Under the pieces are notes generated by a model. It worked only from the letters and a program-made list of their open reading frames with translations. It was not told where the DNA came from and searched no databases. This document shows, in pieces, positions 8,499 through 15,430 of a DNA stretch of 64,000 bases. The position numbers were made by a program, and so were the translations under genes. Position 1 is the first letter of the stretch; every line of letters begins with the position of its first letter. Location: assembly GCA_050952725.1 (NCBI GenBank), contig JBMNLN010000001.1, forward strand, positions 868,001-932,000, given 5' to 3'. The stretch is from JAQWCH01 sp050952725. Lineage in GTDB: Bacteria > Bacillota_I > Bacilli_A > RFN20 > CAG-826.

Positions 8499-8834
8499 CT
8501 AAATTATACCAATTATCAATTTATATAAGAAAGGCACATCATTTTTTACTGTATGATAAATTATAGATAAATCAACATTACCATAATCGTGGACAACTCT
8601 ATTTCTTAAACCTTTAATCGCCACCCAAGGGACATTGGAATTACTGCGTTTGAATTTATCACTTAATCTATTCGAATTTTCAGATATTTGAATTAAACGA
8701 AACATAACTGAATCGATGAGTAATTCATTTTTATTAAATGAGTTCTCATCTATGTCTTCCATATGCTTCATGATAAATTCGATATCCGTAGTAATTTTTT
8801 TTAAATAATATCGATCATTTTTAAGATTAGCCAT
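8499..8834 (-). CDS. hepT: HepT-like HEPN ribonuclease toxin
   Basis: 111 aa, all-helical HEPN (DUF86) protein. The active-site motif Rx4HxY is present as R77-NRVV-H82-D-Y84. HepT toxins are RNases, neutralised by partner MntA nucleotidyltransferases that AMPylate a tyrosine next to this motif. Its 5' end overlaps the mntA 3' end by 8 bp, the normal arrangement of this two-gene toxin-antitoxin module. The region is visibly richer in A+T than its neighbours, consistent with acquisition by transfer. Confidence 0.85.
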   Translation of the reverse strand: MANLKNDRYYLKKITTDIEFIMKHMEDIDENSFNKNELLIDSVMFRLIQISENSNRLSDKFKRSNSNVPWVAIKGLRNRVVHDYGNVDLSIIYHTVKNDVPFLYKLIIGII

Positions 8835-9300
8835 ATATTTTTATTCCTTTTTCTAGTATTTCGTTTAATAAATCAAAGTTATTTTCTAATTGCTTCACAG
8901 TTAATAAATCGATTTTTTTATTAAATAATTTACTCCTTAATGTTTCAATTAAATTATAATAATCTAGACCCGTTATGCTAGTTGATATTAATAAGTCTAC
9001 ATCACTTTTTTCATTTGGAGTTCCTTCGGCATAGGATCCAAATAAGTAACAATATTTTACATCAAGATTATTAAACGCTTGATGGCAAGCTTCCTTAATT
9101 TGTTCAACTGAAAGAAGACCAGTTGTCTCATCAATATAATCATATTTTTCTAATTTTTCCATCATGTATAAATACTTCATTGAAGTTCGTTTAGTCTCAT
9201 CATTTTCATAATTTTGATAAGTCCGAATTGGCATTCCCAGATATTTAGCACTTTCAACTTGGGTTAATTTTTTACTAATTCTTAATTCTTTTAATGACAT
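8827..9300 (-). CDS. mntA: MntA-like nucleotidyltransferase antitoxin with N-terminal XRE helix-turn-helix
   Basis: 157 aa with two domains. Residues 1-55 form an XRE-type HTH (LRISKKLTQVESAKYLGM, then IRTYQNYENDE). Residues about 65-157 form a minimal nucleotidyltransferase with the exact GSx10DxD motif: G88-S89, then D100-V-D102. MntA inactivates HepT by AMPylation; the fused HTH makes it a likely autorepressor. AGGTGAGGTGA precedes the ATG. Two copies of a 15-bp palindrome sit 40-90 bp upstream and are the probable operators. Confidence 0.85.
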   Translation of the reverse strand: MSLKELRISKKLTQVESAKYLGMPIRTYQNYENDETKRTSMKYLYMMEKLEKYDYIDETTGLLSVEQIKEACHQAFNNLDVKYCYLFGSYAEGTPNEKSDVDLLISTSITGLDYYNLIETLRSKLFNKKIDLLTVKQLENNFDLLNEILEKGIKIYG

Positions 9301-9340
9301 AAAATCACCTCACCTAAATAATAATACATTACTATGTTTG

Positions 9341-9388
9341 ACGCAATAATTGCGCGTAAATAAATAAAATAAGACGCAATAATTGCGT
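9341..9388. promoter_or_regulatory. Two palindromic operators upstream of mntA-hepT
   Basis: A perfect inverted repeat, ACGCAATAATTGCGT, occupies 9374-9388. A near-identical copy with one mismatch in the last base (ACGCAATAATTGCGC) occupies 9341-9355. Centres are 33 bp apart, about three helical turns, so two repressor dimers could bind one DNA face. The proximal copy overlaps the likely -35 region (minus strand TTGCGT, 17 nt before TATTAT). Read as the binding sites of the HTH domain of MntA. Confidence 0.65.
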
Positions 9389-9579
9389 GTGCACCTTTGA
9401 ATTTTATTTAAAGATACTGAATTTTTTTAAATCATTATTTATCGATCAAATAATATCAGACCTAAATAGAATGCTTATTTTATTTCATGTGTTTACTTGA
9501 CAAGGTACGGGGCATAAAAAAACTCCCCTTTTATTGTACAAACTTTTAATCCAATTTTAGGGAGCATGTTCATCTTATT

Positions 9580-9653
9580 TGGAGCAGGTGACGGGAATCG
9601 AACCCGCGTGGCCAGCTTGGAAGGCTGGAGTTCTACCATTGAACTACACCTGC
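9580..9653 (-). tRNA. tRNA-Gly (anticodon TCC)
   Basis: On the minus strand the cloverleaf starts GCAGGTG and the acceptor closes with CACCTGC, discriminator T and an encoded CCA. The anticodon stem CCAGC/GCTGG encloses the loop CTTCCAA, anticodon TCC, reading GGA and other Gly codons. The T-arm contains GGTTCGATTCC. It lies 5 bp after tRNA-Asp and is probably cotranscribed with it. Confidence 0.97.
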
Positions 9654-9658
9654 AGTTA

Positions 9659-9734
9659 TGGCGGACCAGATGGGGATCGAACCCACGATCTTCTCCGTGA
9701 CAGGGAGACATGTTAACCGCTACACCACTGGTCC
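9659..9734 (-). tRNA. tRNA-Asp (anticodon GTC)
   Basis: Acceptor GGACCAG pairs with CTGGTCC, discriminator G, with CCA encoded in the DNA. The anticodon stem TCTCC/GGAGA encloses CTGTCAC, anticodon GTC, reading GAC and GAT. The D-arm has GCGGTTAAC and the T-arm GGTTCGATCC. First of the two-tRNA unit. Confidence 0.97.
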
Positions 9735-9744
9735 GTGCCTATGA

Positions 9745-9750
9745 ATTGTA
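9745..9750 (-). promoter_or_regulatory. -10 box of the tRNA-Asp/tRNA-Gly unit
   Basis: TACAAT on the minus strand, preceded by TGC (9751-9753), making an extended -10. It lies 10 bp before the mature 5' end of tRNA-Asp. Confidence 0.6.
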
Positions 9751-9797
9751 GCATATCCCCCCCTTGAGATAAAGAGGAAAAAATACGATAAATCACG

Positions 9798-9820
9798 AAA
9801 AAAGGGGGGGAATACCCCCC
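9798..9820 (-). terminator. Terminator of the CPBP-TraX-trx operon
   Basis: On the minus strand: GGGGGG, loop TATT, CCCCCC(C), then TTTTTT. A compact all-GC stem with a T run, located 23 bp after the trx stop. Confidence 0.85.
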
Positions 9821-9843
9821 ATCTTTTGTGGTTAAAAAGGTCC

Positions 9844-10158
9844 TTAAAGTCCTAGCCAACGCACAAGCGGTGCTTTAGGGACGAAGCCAACTTTAGTATC
9901 GACGGCTTTCCCATCTTTGAATTGGACCATGGTTGGAATTGAGCTGACACTAAACTTTTGGGCGACTATGCGATTCTCGGGGAGGTCGACATTGACTTTT
10001 AAAATCGCTAAACCTGGATGTTCCTCCGCGATTTGATCAAGGACCGGACCAAGCATCCGGCAAGGGCCACACCAGTCAGCATAAAAGTCGACGAGAACGT
10101 GAGGATTGTTTTGGACTTCTTTTTCAAATTCGGCAAGTGATTGAATGTGTTTCAGCAT
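9844..10158 (-). CDS. trxA: Thioredoxin
   Basis: 104 aa, canonical thioredoxin: DFYADWCGPCRMLGPVLDQI contains the WCGPC redox site, and SIPTMVQFKDG contains the cis-Pro. A cytoplasmic dithiol reductant for ribonucleotide reductase, peroxiredoxins and others. The start is the ATG of MLKHIQSL with AGGAAA upstream; the same frame reads further upstream into the TraX gene but that extension is not thioredoxin. Third gene of an operon with CPBP and TraX-like membrane proteins and followed directly by a terminator. Confidence 0.96.
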   Translation of the reverse strand: MLKHIQSLAEFEKEVQNNPHVLVDFYADWCGPCRMLGPVLDQIAEEHPGLAILKVNVDLPENRIVAQKFSVSSIPTMVQFKDGKAVDTKVGFVPKAPLVRWLGL

Positions 10159-10175
10159 AATGTGAGTTTCCTTTC

Positions 10176-11033
10176 TTAATTCGTTAATGAAATCAAAAAT
10201 AAGATTAAGGCGGTCACTCCTAAACTCAACGGATAGAAAGCATAATAGAAGCATTGGAGCCAGCGCGCCTGATATCCTGACCGTCCGTTGTAAAGAAGAA
10301 GAAAAAATCCGGCCAAGATCGAATAACTTTGCAAGGCTAACATCTTGGTTAAGATTGGCAAAGTTACATCTAAAATATACCAAATTAAATTCACCCATAA
10401 AAGAAAAACGCTCAACAAGGTAACATAGAGAAATTGAAACGAATTGTTATTGGTCAACTCCTGTTCCGTTGCGATTTTTACCCCAGTGCTTTTTTCTAGA
10501 TAAGTACGCGCGAGGAAATAAGCGAGAAAGTATGCAAGAAAAAGAAGTAATGAAAACCAACCATAATCAGGAAGAAGAAAGGCTGGGTATCTTATATTGG
10601 TGAAAATACTTACCATGTTAGCGGTTAATAGATAAATACTTGGCAGGAGATAAAACCAATTTTTCTTTCGTGGATGCAGAAGAAAATAGATTAAAGTCAC
10701 CCCCGATAAAAGGTCGATGAAGATATTCCGGGGCGGGAGACTAACTCGGAGCCCATATTCGATAATCGCACTGATTATCCCCATGACTCCAAACATCACG
10801 CCTAAACGCAACAAGTATTTTTTTATGTTGCGGGTATAGCGAACTCCCTCAAGGGCAAGAAAGACAAAAAGCGGCAGAGCAATTCTGCCAATTATCCGCA
10901 TGAGAACATAGGCAGTACTGCCAATCGGAAGATGAAACTCCACAATTAAAACCGCCACATGATCGATGACCATCGCGGCCATCGCGATGATGCGAAGGGC
11001 TAAACTATTTAATATCTGCCATTTATTTCTCAT
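10176..11033 (-). CDS. TraX-family membrane protein
   Basis: 285 aa, about eight transmembrane segments. TraX features: IAMAAMVIDHVAV near the N-terminus (conserved DH), IIGRIALPLFVFLALEGVRYTRNIKKYLLRL, and NGRSG with a final YAFYPLSL. TraX of F plasmid N-acetylates pilin; chromosomal Firmicute members have no settled substrate, so acyltransfer is inferred from family only. The ATG overlaps the CPBP stop by 4 bp, and trx follows after 17 bp. Confidence 0.8.
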   Translation of the reverse strand: MRNKWQILNSLALRIIAMAAMVIDHVAVLIVEFHLPIGSTAYVLMRIIGRIALPLFVFLALEGVRYTRNIKKYLLRLGVMFGVMGIISAIIEYGLRVSLPPRNIFIDLLSGVTLIYFLLHPRKKNWFYLLPSIYLLTANMVSIFTNIRYPAFLLPDYGWFSLLLFLAYFLAYFLARTYLEKSTGVKIATEQELTNNNSFQFLYVTLLSVFLLWVNLIWYILDVTLPILTKMLALQSYSILAGFFLLLYNGRSGYQARWLQCFYYAFYPLSLGVTALILFLISLTN

Positions 11034-11830
11034 ATGAGCAAGTTGCCAAGAAAAATCATCATAAAACTCAATAAATTGTTATAGACATGCGCGGCGATTG
11101 ATGTGCCTAAACCATCTTTATCATAAGCAACACATAAGATGGCACCTCCGATGATATATGAGGGCAAATTGAGTAGTTCATTCACGAGGTCGGGATTAAA
11201 AAAGTCAAAGTGAATTAGACCAAAAATCAACATTGTGCCTAGATATGCTAGGATGCGATTTTTCTTTTTGAGCCAACCAAAGAGGCCAAGTCGGTACGTA
11301 AACTCTTCGACAATTGGACCAAGTAGAACGATCCAGATGAATGAATCGAAGGGAGAATGGCTGACGATTTGGACCACTGCCGTCTGATTAGCGTTATCAC
11401 TAACTGTCAGCCCAAGAAGCTGTAACAAGACATTATAAAAACCTGAGAGAAAAATGATGATAATGCTATAAACAATGCCTTTTAACCAAGGTCGCTTTTG
11501 TAAAACCGCCTTTTTAATCTCAGGGAAATAACTTCCAAGGGGAATCATCATCAAGACCAAAAGCAGGAAATAGATAATTCCATTGACCATTCCCGAGAAT
11601 GCAAAAGTAGAGAAATAACCAGGATAGATAATCCCGGGGACTTTTTTGAAAAACGCCTGTAAAAAAAACACCAAAATTGATGCGAAAAGATTCAGGCCGA
11701 GAAAACCCAAAACAAAAACGACAATCTGTGTTTTGCGATCCACCGATAATTCTTCTTTGGAAGAAGGAGCAGGCTTGATTTTAGTTTCGATAATCGGATT
11801 TTCTAAATCGGGTTGGTAAAGTTCGTTCAT
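11030..11830 (-). CDS. CPBP-family intramembrane metalloprotease
   Basis: 266 aa, about seven transmembrane helices after a soluble N-terminal tail of about 30 residues. The Abi/CPBP motifs are present: VEEFTYRLGLFGWL (EExxxR) and FGLIHFD (FxxxH), followed by a final helix with HVYNNLL. The family includes CAAX prenyl proteases and bacteriocin-immunity proteins; the specific role is not readable. The ATG lies 9 nt after a TAGAAT box, so the transcript would have almost no leader. First gene of the CPBP-TraX-trx operon. Confidence 0.88.
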   Translation of the reverse strand: MNELYQPDLENPIIETKIKPAPSSKEELSVDRKTQIVVFVLGFLGLNLFASILVFFLQAFFKKVPGIIYPGYFSTFAFSGMVNGIIYFLLLVLMMIPLGSYFPEIKKAVLQKRPWLKGIVYSIIIIFLSGFYNVLLQLLGLTVSDNANQTAVVQIVSHSPFDSFIWIVLLGPIVEEFTYRLGLFGWLKKKNRILAYLGTMLIFGLIHFDFFNPDLVNELLNLPSYIIGGAILCVAYDKDGLGTSIAAHVYNNLLSFMMIFLGNLLI

Positions 11831-11839
11831 GTCCCTTAT

Positions 11840-11915
11840 ATTCTACTTGAAGACGATTAAATATGGTAGAAAAAACCTGACTTCCCCTAGAGGAAAAAGC
11901 AGAACATGATAAAAT
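11840..11915. promoter_or_regulatory. Divergent CPBP/yigZ promoters with -10 boxes abutting start codons
   Basis: Minus strand: TAGAAT at 11840-11845, 9 nt before the CPBP ATG. Plus strand: TAAAAT at 11910-11915, extended by TGA, exactly 6 nt before the yigZ ATG. Both predict mRNAs with little or no 5' leader. Confidence 0.55.
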
Positions 11916-11921
11916 AATTAT

Positions 11922-12545
11922 ATGAGTAAATTTCGGCTTCAAGAAATGGTTATTGAAGAAACCGTCGTGGAAAAATCGCGGTTTATCGCTCTTTTACTTC
12001 CCCTAGCCGAAGCGGAAGCTTTTCGGGAACTTTTACAATGGAGCAAAAGGGAATATCCCAAAGCTCGTCATTATCCTTATGCTTATGTTTACGATCAATC
12101 TAGTCAAAGTAGCGATGATGGCGAACCTTCGGGAACTTGTGGTCGTCCGTTGCTGCAACTTTTACTCAATCATCAACTCAATCGGGTGCTGGTGATTGTC
12201 GTCCGGTATTTCGGCGGGGTTAAACTCGGTGCGAGTCGCTTATTACGCACCTATGTCGATGCCGCTAATCAAGCGGTAAAAAAAGCCTCTTTACTCGAAG
12301 AGGTATCCGGTTTTTATTACGAATATGAATTTGATTACCGCGATGGACAAATAATTCAAAATAAAATCGCGCTTTATCCCGAAATTGATGCCGAAATAGA
12401 TTATACTAATAGCGTAAACATGAAGATGACGAGCCCGAATCCGTTAGAGACAGCGATTAATTCGTGGCTCCAAAAAGAAGTCGTTCCGAAGCTGGTACAG
12501 GAACAAATGATTTTACTTCCAGTTCATGAACCGCTTGAGCGATAA
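11922..12545 (+). CDS. YigZ/IMPACT family protein
   Basis: 207 aa, normal length for the UPF0029 family. The N-terminal domain carries VEKSRFIA, ARHYPYAYVYD, SDDGEPSGTCGRPLL and VVRYFGGVKLGASRLLRTY, which define the family; the second domain is an EF-G-V-like ferredoxin fold. Family members bind nucleic acid and are linked in eukaryotes to translational control; the bacterial role is not settled. Starts directly behind an extended -10 box without a Shine-Dalgarno sequence. Confidence 0.93.
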   Translation: MSKFRLQEMVIEETVVEKSRFIALLLPLAEAEAFRELLQWSKREYPKARHYPYAYVYDQSSQSSDDGEPSGTCGRPLLQLLLNHQLNRVLVIVVRYFGGVKLGASRLLRTYVDAANQAVKKASLLEEVSGFYYEYEFDYRDGQIIQNKIALYPEIDAEIDYTNSVNMKMTSPNPLETAINSWLQKEVVPKLVQEQMILLPVHEPLER

Positions 12546-12556
12546 GGAGATAACCT

Positions 12557-13819
12557 ATGGATATGCGTGAATTCATTTCCCGAAGAGAAAAGCTCTTTGA
12601 GACATTACCTGATCGAACCGCACTAATTCTCTTTAGTGGGAATCTTTGGCGTTGTTCGGCGGATGAAGAGTATCCGTTCGTAGTTAATAAAAACTTTTTC
12701 TATTTAACAGGAATTGATCAACCAAATAGCGCCTTAATTATCTTAAAAGTCGAGAAAGCCGTGACGCCTTATCTTTTCATCGAGCAACCGTCAGAACTCA
12801 AGGAAAAATGGATTGGCAAAAAATTAAAGCCCGAGCAAGCGCGGCGCATTTCGGGCATTGAAAATATTCTCTTCAGTGAGCAAATCGAAAGCAAAATTGC
12901 GACGGTTTTAAGCACTGAAGATAATACTTATGGGCAATTTGATTTGCTCTATCTCGACTTAGAACCAGGGCTTTATCTCGATAGGAAGACATCAATGGAC
13001 GCTTTCAAAGAGGAGTTATTAGAAAAATATCCCCATCTCACTATCGAAAATATCTATCATCAAATCATCGCTTTGCGCATGGTCAAATCACCTTTAGAAA
13101 TCGCGGCGATTCGCCGGGCAATCTCCTTTACTAATACAGGACTTAAAGCGATGTTAACCCAGTTAAAACCAGAGATGTATGAATATCAAGCCACGGCGTT
13201 ATTCGAATATGTGATTTTCGATCGCCATTATTCTAAACCAGCCTTTGCTACCATTGCTGCTAGTGGAAAAAATGCAACGATTCTTCATTATCCGACTCCA
13301 AATGATAAGATGAAAGACGGACAACTCTTACTTCTTGACTTAGGTGCGACCCATGATTTCTATCGTGCGGATATTTCGCGGACCTACCCAGTTAATGGAA
13401 CATTCAATCCACTGCAAAGAGCGATTTATCAAATCGTCCTTGATTGCAATAAGGCGGTCATTGATTTAATTAAACCAGGGTTAACCTTGTTTGATTTGCA
13501 AAAATTTACGATTGACTTTTTAACTGAACGACTCCTTGATGAAGGCCTTTTACAAAACAAAGATGAAATCAGTAAATACTATTACCATTCGGTGAGCCAT
13601 CATCTGGGGTTAGATACCCATGATCCAGCCGATCGTCAAAAGCCGCTGGCTCCAGGTAATGTCATCACAGTTGAACCAGGGCTTTATTTTCACGAATATG
13701 GAATCGGAGTCCGAATTGAAGACGATGTGCTCGTCACTGAAAAGGGAAGTGAAAATCTCTCGAAAGCGATTATTAAAGAAGTTAAAGACATCGAAAAAGC
13801 TTTAGGTCAACAACGATGA
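12557..13819 (+). CDS. pepP: Xaa-Pro aminopeptidase (M24B family)
   Basis: 420 aa. Removes N-terminal residues that precede proline. It has an N-terminal creatinase-like domain (1-170) and a C-terminal pita-bread catalytic domain. Metal ligands are visible: LLLDLGATHDFYRADIS (two Asp), SHHLGLDTHD (His), TVEPGLYF (Glu) and GVRIEDDV (Glu). AAGGAG lies 7 nt before the ATG. Twelve bp after yigZ and probably cotranscribed; a clear terminator follows. Confidence 0.93.
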   Translation: MDMREFISRREKLFETLPDRTALILFSGNLWRCSADEEYPFVVNKNFFYLTGIDQPNSALIILKVEKAVTPYLFIEQPSELKEKWIGKKLKPEQARRISGIENILFSEQIESKIATVLSTEDNTYGQFDLLYLDLEPGLYLDRKTSMDAFKEELLEKYPHLTIENIYHQIIALRMVKSPLEIAAIRRAISFTNTGLKAMLTQLKPEMYEYQATALFEYVIFDRHYSKPAFATIAASGKNATILHYPTPNDKMKDGQLLLLDLGATHDFYRADISRTYPVNGTFNPLQRAIYQIVLDCNKAVIDLIKPGLTLFDLQKFTIDFLTERLLDEGLLQNKDEISKYYYHSVSHHLGLDTHDPADRQKPLAPGNVITVEPGLYFHEYGIGVRIEDDVLVTEKGSENLSKAIIKEVKDIEKALGQQR

Positions 13820-13822
13820 AAG

Positions 13823-13846
13823 ACGGGCGGCTGCCCGTTTTTCTTT
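13823..13846 (+). terminator. Terminator after pepP
   Basis: ACGGGC, loop GGCT, GCCCGT, followed by a T-rich run. It starts 4 bp after the pepP stop and separates it from glpK. Confidence 0.9.
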
Positions 13847-13898
13847 GGACGACCATTTCTCGATGAATTCATTCCAATCAAGAAGAAGGTAGAAAATT

Positions 13899-15374
13899 AT
13901 GAAAAAATACATTCTTGCCATCGATCAAGGCACCACCTCCACCCGCGCAATTCTCTTTTCAAAGAAGGGCTCAATTGCTTTTCAAGCCCAACGCGAGGTT
14001 GTATGTCGTTATCCGAAACTGGGCTATGTGGAACAAGATGCGCTTGAATTATGGATTAGTGTGATCGATGTGATTAACGATGTTTTGGTCCAAGCCAATA
14101 TCGATTTTTCTGCGATTGACTCCATCGGCATAACCAATCAACGTGAGACAACCATTATTTGGGATAAAGCCACGGGACGTCCAATCGCACCCGCGATTGT
14201 TTGGCAAAGTCGACAAAGTGCAGATATATGCGATCGATACGAGGAGCATCGGGAAAAAATCCACAACAAAACTGGGCTTCTTTTGAATCCTTATTTCTCT
14301 GCGAGTAAAATTCGCTATATTTTAGAAAACACGCCTGGAGCCGAACTTCGCGCGAAAAAAGGCGAACTCCTTTTTGGCACCGTCGATACTTGGATTATCT
14401 ACAAACTCACCCAAGGACGCGTTCATGCAACTGATAAATCCAATGCTTCACGGACGATGCTTTACAATATCTTCACGAAGGAATGGGATAGAGAATTATT
14501 AGAACTCTTTGATATTGACCCTTCAATGCTTCCCCAAGTTCATCCGAATTCATATCATTTTGGCGATGCAACTTTCTTTGGAATTCGCGTGCCGATTATG
14601 GGGGTAGCTGGCGATCAACAAGCTGCCTTATTTGGCCAGATGTGCTTCAATCCTGGCGAGATTAAAAACACTTACGGGACAGGTTGTTTTATGTTGATGA
14701 ACACAGGCGAAAAACCAGTTTTGTCTCAACAGGGATTGCTCACGACTATCGCTTGGGATCTCCAAGGAAAAACCATCTATGCTTTAGAAGGTTCGGTCTT
14801 CGTCGGCGGTGCGGCAGTTCAGTGGTTACGGGATGAGATGAAGCTGATCAAAGATGCCCCAGATAGTGAGCGTTCGGCGATGATGATTAAAGATTCAGAA
14901 GGAGTTTATTTTGTCCCGGCCTTTGTTGGATTAGGTACACCTTATTGGGATGATGATGTTCGAGGGGCAATTTTTGGCTTAACGCGGGCGACAACAAAAT
15001 ATCACATTGTCCGAGCCACTTTGGAAGCTATCGCCTATCAAAGTAAAGATGTTATCGAAGTGATGCGCAAGGAAGCCCAATGCGATTTTCAAACTTTAAA
15101 AGTCGATGGGGGTGCGACTGCGAACAACTATTTAATGCAATTCCAAAGCGATATTCTCTCCGTCCAAATTCAAAAACCTGTGATTTTGGAGACAACGGCG
15201 CTCGGTGTTGCTTATCTTGCGGGTTTAGCAACGGGTTTTTTCCAAAATGTGGAACATATTGAGAAAATCCATCATTACGAAAAAGTCTTCTCCCCTAAAA
15301 TGAAGGAAGAAGAAGTAAAACGTCGCTATGCCGGATGGAAAAAAGCGATTGCAGCTGATCGAGTTTTTAAATAA
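13899..15374 (+). CDS. glpK: Glycerol kinase
   Basis: 491 aa, FGGY family. Phosphorylates glycerol to glycerol 3-phosphate. AIDQGTTSTRAILF opens the first ATPase lobe, GVAGDQQAALFGQ and NTYGTGCFM follow, and LEGSVFVGGAAVQWLRD and a final KVDGGATANNYLMQ are typical. In NSYHF, His220 corresponds in position to the His that HPr phosphorylates in Enterococcus GlpK, suggesting PTS control; this is an inference. AAGAAGG precedes the ATG. No glpF or glycerol phosphate oxidase/dehydrogenase gene is adjacent. Confidence 0.96.
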   Translation: MKKYILAIDQGTTSTRAILFSKKGSIAFQAQREVVCRYPKLGYVEQDALELWISVIDVINDVLVQANIDFSAIDSIGITNQRETTIIWDKATGRPIAPAIVWQSRQSADICDRYEEHREKIHNKTGLLLNPYFSASKIRYILENTPGAELRAKKGELLFGTVDTWIIYKLTQGRVHATDKSNASRTMLYNIFTKEWDRELLELFDIDPSMLPQVHPNSYHFGDATFFGIRVPIMGVAGDQQAALFGQMCFNPGEIKNTYGTGCFMLMNTGEKPVLSQQGLLTTIAWDLQGKTIYALEGSVFVGGAAVQWLRDEMKLIKDAPDSERSAMMIKDSEGVYFVPAFVGLGTPYWDDDVRGAIFGLTRATTKYHIVRATLEAIAYQSKDVIEVMRKEAQCDFQTLKVDGGATANNYLMQFQSDILSVQIQKPVILETTALGVAYLAGLATGFFQNVEHIEKIHHYEKVFSPKMKEEEVKRRYAGWKKAIAADRVFK

Positions 15375-15430
15375 TATTCCGCTTTCTTAAATTGTTCTTC
15401 TTTGCGCGCACATGATAAACTTGATTAAAA

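Noticed and set aside
9515..9545. GC-rich and T-rich stretch after tRNA-Gly as a terminator
   Set aside because: Only a weak GGGG/CCCC pairing with a T-rich 12 nt loop and no proper T run after the stem; not convincing.
9493..9711. Open frame of 72 codons on the minus strand
   Set aside because: It runs straight across the tRNA-Gly and tRNA-Asp genes and has no protein-like features.
10159..10398. N-terminal extension of thioredoxin to a 184 aa protein
   Set aside because: The extension is antisense-like noise over the TraX gene; the thioredoxin fold starts at the ATG with AGGAAA upstream.
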